From: Maritalea porphyrae
Lineage (GTDB): Bacteria > Pseudomonadota > Alphaproteobacteria > Rhizobiales > Devosiaceae
Assembly: GCF_030159895.1 (NCBI RefSeq)
Contig: NZ_BSNI01000001.1
Location: 611,992 to 675,991 of the forward strand
Reading direction: 5' to 3'
DNA length: 64,000 bases
The notes beneath the pieces were generated by a model that had not been told where the DNA came from, ran no database searches, and saw only the letters and a program-made list of their open reading frames with translations. Of this stretch, positions 1 to 8,969 are shown piece after piece; the first letter of the stretch is position 1, and every line of letters begins with the position of its first letter. A program made the position numbers and the translations under genes.

Positions 1-656
1 ACAACCCGGTCAAAATGGAACCAAATTGCCAACCCGACAGCCAATAAAGCTGCCCCCATAATTGGCTTTGCATATTGAGATAGGCCGTTGAGAAAATCAC
101 GGCGCTGCCCGATCAATTCTCGAGAACCGTAGCTCAGTGCAAGCACAATCGTGGCTGCCCCAAGCGAAAAAACGGCCATAATCATCAAAGCATAAAAAAG
201 ATTCTCACCCTGGCTTGCCAAGCCAATTGCACCGCCTAGCGTCGGCCCAATGCACGGCGACCAAGCAACACCCAAAAGTACGCCGGTGAGAAGTTGGCCA
301 CCAAGCCCATCGCCATCGATAGAATTAATCCGACTGTTGCCACCTGCCGCCATGCCAGACGTCACTTTTGAAAATTGCCGCTCAAACTGCGGCACGATCA
401 AAACCACACCAAAGCCAATCATGATACCAGCACCAAATCGACTGATCGCGTCCTGATCCAGCCCGATATTCTGGGCGACCGCATAAACAAGAAATCCAAC
501 TACGGTGAATGAAACTGCGAGTCCGAGGGCCATTGCAACCGGCCCTAGCCTGTTCTTGGAAACAGACCCTGCCAAAACGATTGGCAAAAGCGGCAAGACG
601 CAAGGGTTGATCAGGGTCAATAGCCCAGCCACATATGCGAAAACGAAATCTAGCAA
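1..656 (-). CDS. CcdA-like cytochrome c biogenesis / thiol-reductant membrane protein (3' end cut by window)
   Basis: Multi-pass inner-membrane protein of the CcdA/DsbD-transmembrane family. Such proteins pass reducing equivalents from cytoplasmic thioredoxin to periplasmic thiol proteins, for example for cytochrome c maturation. Two conserved cysteines are visible, one in the first helix (INPCVLP, Cys19) and one in a later helix (AWSPCIGP, about residue 137); this spacing is the family signature. About 218 residues are present against a usual 230-245, so only the last helix is missing. There is no good ATG at the N-terminus. I chose TTG at 656, which gives MLDFVFAYVAG and follows an AGGG stretch; the exact start is uncertain. 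Family assignment is firm, the substrate partner unknown. Confidence 0.8.
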   Translation of the reverse strand, partial: MLDFVFAYVAGLLTLINPCVLPLLPIVLAGSVSKNRLGPVAMALGLAVSFTVVGFLVYAVAQNIGLDQDAISRFGAGIMIGFGVVLIVPQFERQFSKVTSGMAAGGNSRINSIDGDGLGGQLLTGVLLGVAWSPCIGPTLGGAIGLASQGENLFYALMIMAVFSLGAATIVLALSYGSRELIGQRRDFLNGLSQYAKPIMGAALLAVGLAIWFHFDRV

Positions 657-743
657 ACCTACAGCCCTTGATTGAAATTGTTGGCTATTTGTAGCGCACG
701 ACAATGCGTAAGGCTGCTAACCAATTTTCACGAAGCCGTGAGC

Positions 744-778
744 AAAAAAAGAGCTGCGCAAGGTTTCCCTCGCGCAGC
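744..778 (-). terminator. Rho-independent terminator of the first TRAP operon
   Basis: On the minus strand a GCTGCGC/GCGCAGC stem with a 12-nt loop is followed by CTCTTTTTTTGC. It lies 27 bases beyond the dctM stop, where the dctP-dctQ-dctM transcript should end. Confidence 0.85.
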
Positions 779-804
779 CCATATTCTTTGTAATGTTCGC
801 GGCC

Positions 805-2178
805 CTAGAACAAGGTTGTCGGCAACCAAGTCACAACGCCAGGGAATGCCCACAAAATTGCAAGTGCGATCACTTGAATGAGGATAAATGGCATCACCCC
901 AGAATATAGATCGCTGGTCTTGAAGTCGGCGGGGGCCACCCCGCGCAAATAGAACAGTGCAAATCCAAATGGCGGCGTTAAGAAGCTAGTCTGCAAATTG
1001 ATGGCAATCATCACGCCAAGCCACAGTGGGTCATATCCCAGCGCGATCAGAATTGGTCCAACAATCGGTACAACCACGTAGATGATCTCGATGAAATCAA
1101 GGAAGAAGCCCAAGAAAAACATCAATAGCATCACCAGCAATAGCGCAGAGAATGCACCACCAGGAAGGTTGCGCAAGAACTCAGCGATCACGTCATCGCC
1201 GCCAAAGCCCTTAAACACGGTTGAGAAAAGACCCGCACCGATGATGATCAAGAACACCATGGACGACACTTTTACTGTTTCAATGCCCACCTCTTTGAAC
1301 AAGGTGAAGTTGAACTTCTTCGCACGCCAAGCAAGCACCGCCGCACCCACGGCACCAACCGCCGCGGATTCTGTTGGTGTTGCAATACCGGCCAAAATTG
1401 AGCCCAATACCAAAACGATCAAGATAAGTGGTGGTGCAACCGCACCGATAAGTTGCCCAACGCTTGGCGCGTGAACACTTTCATCTTTCATTGATGGCAC
1501 ATCATCAGGACGAACAATGGTGAGGATGAAAATCCAAAGGAGATATAGGCCAACCAAAAGAAGCCCGGGGAACAACGCACCGGCAAACAAGTCAATCGCG
1601 GTGACTGGCTCTGGTGCCAGATTACCCGTCAACGCAGCCGCTTCTTCGTTCACGCCCTGCAAGATGTTGGCAAGCAACACCAAAACAATCGACGGTGGAA
1701 TGATTTGTCCCAACGTCCCTGATGCGCAAATAATACCACCAGCAATCTTGGGATTGTAGCCAGCCTTCAGCATCACCGGTAGGCTCATAAGGCCCATGGT
1801 CACAACAGTTGCGCCCACAATGCCTGTTGAAGCTGCGAGCAATGCGCCCACAATGATGACTGAGTAGCCCAAACCACCTCGGATTGTGCCAAACAATTGT
1901 CCCATCGATTCAAGCAACTGCCCTGCAATATCCGATCGCTGGAGGATTACCCCCATATAAACGAATAGCGGCACCGCAACGAGCGGCTCATTTTTCATCG
2001 TTGAGAATATGCGTGTCGGTGACAGATTGAGGAATGCGAAATGGAACAAGTCCAACTGGTCGCCAATATAGGCAAAGATGATCGCAGAACCGGCAAGTGA
2101 CAGCGCCACAGGGAAACCAAGGAGCAACACAAAAATGGTCACCCCAAACATTACAAATGCTAAAACTTCTGGGGTCAT
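805..2178 (-). CDS. dctM: TRAP transporter large permease subunit (DctM family)
   Basis: The 457-residue polytopic protein is the ion-coupled translocation subunit of a tripartite ATP-independent periplasmic (TRAP) transporter in the inner membrane. About twelve hydrophobic segments are visible, with family-typical stretches such as GALLAASTGIVGA and ASGTLGQIIPPSI near residues 110-165. Its start overlaps the dctQ stop by 4 bases (ATGA), implying translational coupling. It resembles the third TRAP large subunit (37085-38458) in length and motifs much more than the second (15499-16779). Substrate is set by the binding protein, here TakP-like, so a 2-oxo or hydroxy acid is likely but not shown. 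Confidence 0.93.
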   Translation of the reverse strand: MTPEVLAFVMFGVTIFVLLLGFPVALSLAGSAIIFAYIGDQLDLFHFAFLNLSPTRIFSTMKNEPLVAVPLFVYMGVILQRSDIAGQLLESMGQLFGTIRGGLGYSVIIVGALLAASTGIVGATVVTMGLMSLPVMLKAGYNPKIAGGIICASGTLGQIIPPSIVLVLLANILQGVNEEAAALTGNLAPEPVTAIDLFAGALFPGLLLVGLYLLWIFILTIVRPDDVPSMKDESVHAPSVGQLIGAVAPPLILIVLVLGSILAGIATPTESAAVGAVGAAVLAWRAKKFNFTLFKEVGIETVKVSSMVFLIIIGAGLFSTVFKGFGGDDVIAEFLRNLPGGAFSALLLVMLLMFFLGFFLDFIEIIYVVVPIVGPILIALGYDPLWLGVMIAINLQTSFLTPPFGFALFYLRGVAPADFKTSDLYSGVMPFILIQVIALAILWAFPGVVTWLPTTLF

Positions 2179-2726
2179 GTTAGCGGCTCTTCTTCTTCAA
2201 CTATTTTGCGGCCCGTAATTATAGTGTCAAGCGAACGAAGCGCCATCGACAAAACCTGCAAACTCAAAACGATTGCAAGAGCAGGAATTGCTGCCTTTAG
2301 CACATAAAGCGCAGGCAAACCGCCAGCTTCCGGTGATGTTTCGAGGCGAGAGAACGAGCGATAAAAGAAGTCCATACCGCGTGTATAAATCAGCCAAAGA
2401 ACCGGTGCGCCCAAGATAATCGAACCGAAGAAATTGACGAACGCTTTGTATCGATCTGATGCGCCCGAATAGATCAAATCAATACGCACATGCCCATCAT
2501 GCAACAGCGTGTATCCCGCGCCGAGCATGAAGATAAATGCGTGCATCCAGATGTAGGTTTCCTGCATCCAAACATCGCCATATGAAAACACATAGCGCAA
2601 CACAACAACTAAGAAGACGTTTACAACAAGTAGCAGCGCCAACCACGCTAGGATTTGACCGATCGCTTCATTGATCCAGTCAATAACCCCTGCCACGAGT
2701 CTGATGCCATTTATGAGCCCAGACAT
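2175..2726 (-). CDS. dctQ: TRAP transporter small permease subunit (DctQ family)
   Basis: The 183-residue protein has four predicted membrane helices and is the small subunit that pairs with DctM. The typical DctQ stretch around residues 40-85 is visible (WMQETYIWMHAF, then a conserved GHVRIDLIY segment). The ATG at 2726 follows a GGGGGG run at good spacing. It lies 94 bases downstream of dctP, separated by a terminator-like hairpin, and overlaps dctM by 4 bases. Confidence 0.9.
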   Translation of the reverse strand: MSGLINGIRLVAGVIDWINEAIGQILAWLALLLVVNVFLVVVLRYVFSYGDVWMQETYIWMHAFIFMLGAGYTLLHDGHVRIDLIYSGASDRYKAFVNFFGSIILGAPVLWLIYTRGMDFFYRSFSRLETSPEAGGLPALYVLKAAIPALAIVLSLQVLSMALRSLDTIITGRKIVEEEEPLT

Positions 2727-2771
2727 TTAATTCCCCCCAACGAAATTTTTCTCACTATAGGGTATAATAAA

Positions 2772-2793
2772 GGCGGGGCCAATCGACCCCGCC
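2772..2793 (-). terminator. Intercistronic hairpin between dctP and dctQ
   Basis: On the minus strand a 7-bp perfect stem GGCGGGG/CCCCGCC with an 8-nt loop is followed by TTTATTATACC. It sits after the dctP stop and before dctQ. Such structures partly terminate transcription or stabilise the dctP end, giving more binding protein than permease. The T-tract is interrupted, so partial readthrough is the likely outcome. Confidence 0.7.
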
Positions 2794-2820
2794 AATAGGT
2801 TCTCAAACCCGATTCAAACC

Positions 2821-3921
2821 TTAGATGGTTTTGAACGGTGCTGATGTACGGGCATTCATGAATTTACCTTCAGAAATACCTGACCACTGAACCATACCTT
2901 CACGCCACTCAACGATTGAGTTGTAAAGCTTGGTTGCTTCTGGTGACTTTTTCGCCAACTCAGCAGTCACTTCTGGTGTACGCTCACCAATCGCTTGTAG
3001 CAATTCGTCAGAGTAAGGCTTCAACTGAACGCCGTGCTCGTTAACAAGCTTCTTAAGCGATGCGTTGTTTACAGCTTGGAAGCGTGAAAGAACGCCCAAG
3101 TTTGTCGCCATCGCAGCTTGCTCAATTGCAGCACGCTGGGTGTCGTTTAGTGAATCCCAAGCGCCCTTATCGAAGAAGGCGTCAAGCACTGTGGCAGGCT
3201 CGTGCCAACCAGGATAGTAGTAGTTTTTCACAACTTTAAAGAAACCAGCACCAAGGTCAGCCGCTGGGCCGATCCACTCTGTACCGTCAATCGCACCTGA
3301 AGTCAGCGCAGGAAGCACATCAGAACCTGGCAATAGAACAACGTTCACGCCAAATGTTTTCAATACTTCACCGCCAAGACCTGGCATACGGAACTTCAAG
3401 CCTTCAAGATCAGCAACAGTGTTGATGTCTTTAGCGTACCAACCGCCCATTTGGTTGCCTGAGTTGCCCAAAGGCAAGAACTTCAGACCCAATGGGTTGT
3501 AGCTTGTTTCGTCAGCAAGCTCGATGCCGCCGCCATAGTAGAACCAAGCGTTTTGCTCTTGCGCGTTCAAGCCGTAAGGCATAGCCGCAACAAATGAGAT
3601 CGCATCAGATTTACCAGCCCAATAGTATGGCGCGCCATAACCCATTTGGGCAGTACCTGACTGCACAGCATCCAATGCTTCAAGGCCACCAACAAGCTCA
3701 CCAGAGTGATAAAGCTTAATTTCAAGGCTGCCTTCAGTCAGTGTGCTAACTGTTTTTGCAAAGTTCTCGTATGCAGCGCCCAAAAGACCCGCTTTGCCGA
3801 ACGCAGAAACACCGATCCACTGTGTGCGACCCTGTGACAATGCAGGGCTAGCCAAAGTCGCTGCACCCGCAGCGCCTGCAACTGTTACACCTGCTTTTTT
3901 GAAAAACTCACGTCTTTTCAT
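2821..3921 (-). CDS. dctP: TRAP transporter substrate-binding protein, TakP-like (DctP family)
   Basis: The 366-residue periplasmic solute-binding protein begins with a twin-arginine-type signal (MKRREFFKKAG followed by an alanine-rich hydrophobic stretch ending near ALSQG, residue 30), as is usual in the TakP subfamily. Conserved features include the FRMPGLGGEVLKTFG segment (the family's substrate-contacting arginine region) and GAIDGTEWIGP. TakP proteins bind 2-oxoacids such as pyruvate, and relatives bind lactate. I infer a monocarboxylic acid, but the ligand is not proven. The ATG at 3921 is preceded by GGGAGGATTGA, a good ribosome binding site. Divergent kinase/regulator genes start 259 bases away and probably control it. 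Confidence 0.92.
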   Translation of the reverse strand: MKRREFFKKAGVTVAGAAGAATLASPALSQGRTQWIGVSAFGKAGLLGAAYENFAKTVSTLTEGSLEIKLYHSGELVGGLEALDAVQSGTAQMGYGAPYYWAGKSDAISFVAAMPYGLNAQEQNAWFYYGGGIELADETSYNPLGLKFLPLGNSGNQMGGWYAKDINTVADLEGLKFRMPGLGGEVLKTFGVNVVLLPGSDVLPALTSGAIDGTEWIGPAADLGAGFFKVVKNYYYPGWHEPATVLDAFFDKGAWDSLNDTQRAAIEQAAMATNLGVLSRFQAVNNASLKKLVNEHGVQLKPYSDELLQAIGERTPEVTAELAKKSPEATKLYNSIVEWREGMVQWSGISEGKFMNARTSAPFKTI

Positions 3922-4099
3922 TCAATCCTCCCAAAGAGATTAATTCAACTGCATCGCGTCCTAGCGCCCATGCAATCAACAACAAGGCCCATGCTCCTCG
4001 CCTGCACCTTGGGGCACAGTGCATAGAAAAATTGTGAAACTTTCAAGAGCCAATCGCAACGATTTGCGGTTATTGGGTAGTCCAAGCGTTTCGTTTTAA

Positions 4100-4117
4100 G
4101 TATTTACCCATAAATAC
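4100..4117. promoter_or_regulatory. Perfect palindrome in the dctP/kinase divergent region
   Basis: GTATTTA-CCCA-TAAATAC has 7-bp perfect arms. It lies 63 bases upstream of the kinase ATG in the only intergenic space between the TRAP operon and its divergent LuxR-type two-component pair. It is a reasonable candidate site for the response regulator; this is inference from position and symmetry. Confidence 0.45.
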
Positions 4118-4180
4118 GGAGATGAAATTGCCAATAAATGCTAAAATGCCTTTCAACATTGCTTTTGAGATGGCGCTAAA

Positions 4181-5569
4181 ATGACGTTTCGACAACAGAT
4201 TCTGGCACTCACGACGATTCCACTTTTGCTGGCCATTTTGGCCATCACAACGCTTGTCACTTGGCAATCTAGCCAACTTTCCAAAGAAGGCATTCAAACC
4301 TTTGAGCAGTCGATGCTTGGCGCCAAACAGGATGAGTTGAAGAATTATATCGAATTAGCGATGACCGCCATTCGACCCGTCTACGAGAATGCTAGCCCAG
4401 ACGACGAAATCGCCAAGGAACAAGTAAAGCAAATTCTCAAACGTCTCAGCTTTGGCGAGGATGGCTACTTTTACGTCTATCATTATGACGGCACCAATGT
4501 CGTGCACCCGCGCCAACCATTCCGCGTCGGCAAAAACTGGGCCGATCACCCAGACGTTGCCGCCCTACTTGAATATGCGCAAAATGGAGGCGGCTTCCAT
4601 CGCTATGTTTGGGAAAAGCCCTCATCAAGCGAAGTCTCTGACAAGATGGGATATGCGGTTGGTATGGACAAGTGGCAATGGATGATTGGTACTGGCGCCT
4701 ACATTGATGACATTCTCGCGCAGACTGAAGCCGCCAATCAGTCGCTTTCTAATACCGTAAACCAAACATTCTTGCTGGTTGCCCTAATCACTGTGCCGGC
4801 CGTTCTTGCCGTGTTTGGCACCGGCATTATTATGAATTTGCGTGAACGTCGCTTGGCAGACAGCAAGCTCAAAGAATTGACCCAGCGGATCGTGGACACT
4901 CAAGAAGAAGAGCGCTCACGCATTGCCCGTGAACTGCACGATGGGATCAGCCAGAACATGGTGGGGGTGCGCTACGTGCTGGATTTAGCCGAGCGACAGG
5001 TACGCGAAGGCAAGCAAAACGCGCTTGAAACAATTGAGCGCGGCGCAGGCGCACTTAACACCGCCATCAAAGAAGTGCGGCGAATCTCTCACGACCTTCG
5101 CCCGGGCCAACTTGATGATTTGGGGTTGAGCGCAGCACTTGAAGCACTGATCAACAATTTTGAAGAACGCACGCAGATCGACGTGGACTTTGAAAGTGTC
5201 GCCTTTAAGAACGTATTGCCATCAGATGCAAAAACCGCGATCTATCGCGTAGCGCAAGAGGCCCTGAGCAATATCGAACGCCACTCCGGCGCAGATGCGG
5301 TAAAACTTCGCCTCAAAAGCACCAATGCGGGCCTTGAGATGGTCATCATCGATAATGGCCGCGGCTTCATGCCCAAACAGAACCAGAAAGACAAAATGGT
5401 TGGTCCGTCCGGCGGATTGGGATTGCGCAACATGCAAGAGCGCATGGAACACTTTAATGGTAATTTGGAGGTTATCTCGACCCCCAAAGGTACGCGGCTG
5501 GTTGCACGTTTGCCCCGCTCGATTTATCTCACCAGCTCGAAAGAAAACTTGGAGATGCAAGGCGCATGA
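4181..5569 (+). CDS. Cache-domain sensor histidine kinase, NarL/DesK class
   Basis: 462 residues. A membrane helix (about 8-28) is followed by a periplasmic Cache domain (about 35-185, with the recognisable stretch GEDGYFYVYHYDGTNVVHP and GYAVGMDKWQWMIGTGAYIDD), a second helix (about 196-218), a HisKA_3 dimerisation domain with phospho-acceptor His253 in ARELHDGISQN, and a C-terminal HATPase domain (NIERHSG N-box region; GGLGLRNMQERM). Cache domains of this kind bind small carboxylates. With the divergent TRAP operon this suggests sensing of the same substrate. It overlaps the response-regulator gene by 4 bases. Confidence 0.92.
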   Translation: MTFRQQILALTTIPLLLAILAITTLVTWQSSQLSKEGIQTFEQSMLGAKQDELKNYIELAMTAIRPVYENASPDDEIAKEQVKQILKRLSFGEDGYFYVYHYDGTNVVHPRQPFRVGKNWADHPDVAALLEYAQNGGGFHRYVWEKPSSSEVSDKMGYAVGMDKWQWMIGTGAYIDDILAQTEAANQSLSNTVNQTFLLVALITVPAVLAVFGTGIIMNLRERRLADSKLKELTQRIVDTQEEERSRIARELHDGISQNMVGVRYVLDLAERQVREGKQNALETIERGAGALNTAIKEVRRISHDLRPGQLDDLGLSAALEALINNFEERTQIDVDFESVAFKNVLPSDAKTAIYRVAQEALSNIERHSGADAVKLRLKSTNAGLEMVIIDNGRGFMPKQNQKDKMVGPSGGLGLRNMQERMEHFNGNLEVISTPKGTRLVARLPRSIYLTSSKENLEMQGA

Positions 5570-6201
5570 CCACTGCTATCAAAGTCTTGTTGATTGACGA
5601 TCACCCATTGGTACTTGAAGGGATCCGCTCGGTTTTAGAAACCTATGATCACATCGAAGTGGTGGGTGCTGAATCCTCAGCTAAAGCTGGCTTAGCCACA
5701 TCAAAATCGAACCAACCCGATGTTGTGCTGATGGACATCAACATGCCGGATATGAACGGGATCGACGCCATCGAACTGTTCAAAGATCAGCTACCCGCTA
5801 CCAAGCTATTAATGCTTTCGATGCACGACAGCCGAGAATATATTTCGACCTCAACCATGTATGGTGCGTCCGGCTATGTACTCAAAGATGTGTCAACGTC
5901 GGAGATTGTCACAGCGATTGAAAAGGTCGCCGCTGGCGGCACCTATTTTTCAACCGGCGTTTCTCAGGTTCTAATGGGCGAGCAAAACGATACTGGCGCC
6001 AACTCTTTGCTCACCACGAGAGAACAGGCCGTGCTGTTGCTTGTGGCGGAAGGCAAAAGCAACAAGGACGTGGCCGCCAAACTCGACATCTCAATTCGCA
6101 CGGTCGAAACGCACCGTAAGAACATCAAGAAAAAGCTTGGTATTTCAACGACTGCTGGCTTAACGCGTTACGCCATCACGCATGGTTTGTTGGGCGCTTA
6201 G
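5566..6201 (+). CDS. LuxR/NarL-family response regulator
   Basis: The 211-residue protein has a receiver domain (residues 5-120, acidic pair DDH at 11-12, phospho-acceptor Asp57 in VVLMDINMP, Lys near 107 in YVLKDVS) and a C-terminal GerE/LuxR helix-turn-helix (about 145-205, LTTREQAVLLLVAEGKSNKDVAAKL). It is translationally coupled to the upstream kinase (ATGA overlap) and is its cognate output regulator. Likely targets are the divergent TRAP operon and itself. The gene ends 4 bases from the convergent GGDEF-EAL gene. Confidence 0.92.
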   Translation: MTTAIKVLLIDDHPLVLEGIRSVLETYDHIEVVGAESSAKAGLATSKSNQPDVVLMDINMPDMNGIDAIELFKDQLPATKLLMLSMHDSREYISTSTMYGASGYVLKDVSTSEIVTAIEKVAAGGTYFSTGVSQVLMGEQNDTGANSLLTTREQAVLLLVAEGKSNKDVAAKLDISIRTVETHRKNIKKKLGISTTAGLTRYAITHGLLGA

Positions 6202-6205
6202 CGCT

Positions 6206-8200
6206 CTAACCAGCAGCCATGATCGATTGAGAATATGCCGCGACAATAAATGCCTTGGGTGTGTTGGTTGGCCTGCCAAAATAATAGCCCTGCAAAATAT
6301 CGCATCCTGCCAATTGAAGTGCTTGCAGCTGGCTTTCATTTTCAACGCCCTCAGCTACCACCGACAATCGCAATGACTTTGACAAACCAATAACGCAATG
6401 CACCACTGCATCGTCAGCTTTGCCCAAGTGGAAATTCGACACAAATGAGCGATCAATTTTGAGCTTGGTCAGTGGTATGCGCGTTAAATAATTCAACGAC
6501 GAATATCCGGTGCCAAAATCATCCATGGCGATGCCAACGCCCAGCGCCCGCAACTCATCTAATGTGTGCCTCACCTGCGCGGTATCAAATACAAAGACAC
6601 CTTCAGTGATTTCCAACTCAAGGCGATGAGGCGATAGCCTGCTTTCAGCAAGAACACGACGCACACAATTGACAATTTGAGCATCGCGCAACTGCAACGG
6701 CGATAAATTCACAGCGATGGTAAGATCGTCATACTCCCAAGTCGCAGCCTCTTTGCACGCGGTGGCAAGCGCCCATTCTCCGAGCACATGTATCAATCCA
6801 GATTGTTCAGCAACGCTAACAAATTCATCTGGACTAATGTTGCCAAGTTTCGGGTGGCACCACCGAGCCAAAGCCTCAAAACCCATCAACCGGCCGGTCA
6901 TCGCGCAAACCTGTGGCTGATAATGCAGTTCAAGGCCACCCACTTCCAACGCAATGCGCAATTCACGCTCAATCAACGCCTTTCGGTTCTGCTCTTCTTC
7001 AAGTTGTGGCGTATAAATCGTAAAGCCAGCGCGCCCTGCATCTTTCGCGTGATATAGCGCCAAATCACTCCGCTTTAGCAATTGTCGATCATCATCTCCA
7101 TGCAGTGGGAAAACGGCAGCTCCAATTGAAATACTAGCCACGATATGGCTCATTTCCACTTCAATCGACAATTTCATTGCATCAACGAGTTTTGTGCAAA
7201 GCGCAGCAAGATCGGTCGATGAAAAAACATGATCAAGGATGACCACAAATTCGTCGCCAGAAAGTCGATATACATCATTCTTGGTGCCAACTTGTTCATG
7301 CAAACGCTTGCCAATTTCCATGAGCACCAGATCGCCCGCACCATGACCATATAGATCGTTGATCTGTTTGAACTTATCGACGTCAATGCTCAGGAGACCA
7401 AACTGGAGTTTCTGCGCGGCTGCCAGAGCCACACGTTGCGGCAAATCTTTGTGAAAACGACGCCGGTTCGGCAATCCTGTCAGCGGGTCATAAAACGCTA
7501 GACGTATCGCTTCTCTCTCTGCAAGCCGTCGCTGCCGCCCCCAATAAAACAACGTGATCATCACAATCGCGGACAGAACAGCCAGCAATATTGCGGTGAC
7601 TAGTCCGGTGAATTGAACACCACGCTCCATAACATCCTCGATATGATGGCGTTCAACTTCGACACTAATCACACCACGTGAAGCACCAAAGCGTTGCAAC
7701 GGAATGAGTACAATCAGTGAAGGCTTGTCTTTGTTGCCAACCGCCCCGCGTGAAAAAACCATGCTTTTCTGGTGACGCATAGCATCTTGTGCCGCTTTTG
7801 CGAAATTTACGTTGGACATATCGCGCATTTGTGGCGTACCGCCGGCGATGAACAGCTCACCAAATTTGGTGAAAACCGCATAGCCGCGAATATTGCCAAA
7901 GTGCTCAAGTGATTGAAATTCTAGTGGCCGGAACAAGTTGACTTCACTTGGCTCGCTGTCCTTTTGCTGCAACATCGTTGCTGCAAGCCTATCCATCAGA
8001 CTTACTTCAAATTCGATCGGCTCACCGGGCAAATCAAATTGGCTTTTTATGGACACGACCCAGTCACGGGCGAGTAGCCGTGCATCCAAAGATGACAATT
8101 GTTGCACGATTCCGGGAGCCAAAAGGGCTGACGCGACAACGGCCAAAGCAAAGGCCGATAGAAACAAAACAAAAGAACCGGCAAATCCAATTCGGCTCAT
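6206..8200 (-). CDS. GGDEF-EAL cyclic-di-GMP turnover protein
   Basis: 664 residues from the ATG at 8200; an in-frame TTG 12 bases upstream is less likely. An N-terminal helix, a periplasmic sensor region of about 170 residues and a second helix (GLVTAILLAVLSAIVMITLFYWG) precede a GGDEF domain with the signature RLSGDEF and an EAL domain beginning FEALARW. The first GGDEF position is Ser, a substitution also found in active cyclases, so diguanylate cyclase activity is possible. The EAL domain keeps ELEITEG and DDFGTGYSSL, so phosphodiesterase activity is plausible. It faces convergently toward the response-regulator gene. The signal sensed is unknown. Confidence 0.9.
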   Translation of the reverse strand: MSRIGFAGSFVLFLSAFALAVVASALLAPGIVQQLSSLDARLLARDWVVSIKSQFDLPGEPIEFEVSLMDRLAATMLQQKDSEPSEVNLFRPLEFQSLEHFGNIRGYAVFTKFGELFIAGGTPQMRDMSNVNFAKAAQDAMRHQKSMVFSRGAVGNKDKPSLIVLIPLQRFGASRGVISVEVERHHIEDVMERGVQFTGLVTAILLAVLSAIVMITLFYWGRQRRLAEREAIRLAFYDPLTGLPNRRRFHKDLPQRVALAAAQKLQFGLLSIDVDKFKQINDLYGHGAGDLVLMEIGKRLHEQVGTKNDVYRLSGDEFVVILDHVFSSTDLAALCTKLVDAMKLSIEVEMSHIVASISIGAAVFPLHGDDDRQLLKRSDLALYHAKDAGRAGFTIYTPQLEEEQNRKALIERELRIALEVGGLELHYQPQVCAMTGRLMGFEALARWCHPKLGNISPDEFVSVAEQSGLIHVLGEWALATACKEAATWEYDDLTIAVNLSPLQLRDAQIVNCVRRVLAESRLSPHRLELEITEGVFVFDTAQVRHTLDELRALGVGIAMDDFGTGYSSLNYLTRIPLTKLKIDRSFVSNFHLGKADDAVVHCVIGLSKSLRLSVVAEGVENESQLQALQLAGCDILQGYYFGRPTNTPKAFIVAAYSQSIMAAG

Positions 8201-8312
8201 ACAACCCCGCAATTTCTACTCGACCCAGAGACAAAGTAGAACACCGCAATATGACAGTTTTGCAACAAAGTCGCACTCAAAACTTATATTAAACTATTGT
8301 TATTTAACGATA

Positions 8313-8969
8313 TTATTCCGCTGAAAGGAACCGAAACACGCCCCACGCAGCAACTGCGCCAAACAGCTGCGCCAAGATAAATGGCAGGATTGAGCTGGGC
8401 ACAATGCCAGCAAAGCTATCCGAAAATCCACGCGCGATGGTCACGGCTGGGTTAGCAAACGACGTGCTGGCGGTGAACCAATAGGCCGCGGTGATATAAA
8501 GGCCAACAGCCATCGCAATTGCGTCACGTTTGAACTTAACAACCAAAAAAATCACCAACACCAGTCCGAACGTCGCTACAAATTCAGCGAACCACTGACC
8601 CGCGCCAAAGCGCGGTTTTTGCGACAATTGAAAAAATGGCTCAGCAAACATCATGTGTGCACACCAAACCCCAAATATCCCACCAGCGATCTGCGCCAGA
8701 ACATATGGCACTCCATCAATCCGCTTGAGATCTCCATTTAGGAACATAGCCAACGTCACGGCGGGGTTGAAATGGGCGCCCGATATTGGACCAAACATGG
8801 TAATCAGCACCACCAAAATTGCACCCGTTGGAATGGTATTGCCCAGCAAGGCTATTGCAACGTTACCATCTGCTAGCCGCTCTGCCATGATGCCAGAACC
8901 GACAACGGTTGCGAGCAAAAGCGCCGTGCCCAAAAACTCAGCAACCAAAATTTGCGACCGACTAAACAT
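8313..8969 (-). CDS. aqpS: Aquaglyceroporin, AqpS-like (arsenite channel)
   Basis: 218 residues with six predicted membrane helices and two NPA boxes (NPA 68-70 in SGAHFNPAVTLA; NPA 173-175 in FANPAVTIAR, followed by the filter Arg180). This is the MIP channel family. I chose the ATG at 8969, which overlaps the arsC stop by 8 bases; a longer reading frame upstream runs antisense-like through arsC and is not protein-like. In Sinorhizobium meliloti, AqpS encoded beside ArsC lets arsenite leave the cell after arsenate reduction. The same pairing here supports that role. No arsB/acr3 pump or arsR is nearby. Confidence 0.88.
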   Translation of the reverse strand: MFSRSQILVAEFLGTALLLATVVGSGIMAERLADGNVAIALLGNTIPTGAILVVLITMFGPISGAHFNPAVTLAMFLNGDLKRIDGVPYVLAQIAGGIFGVWCAHMMFAEPFFQLSQKPRFGAGQWFAEFVATFGLVLVIFLVVKFKRDAIAMAVGLYITAAYWFTASTSFANPAVTIARGFSDSFAGIVPSSILPFILAQLFGAVAAWGVFRFLSAE

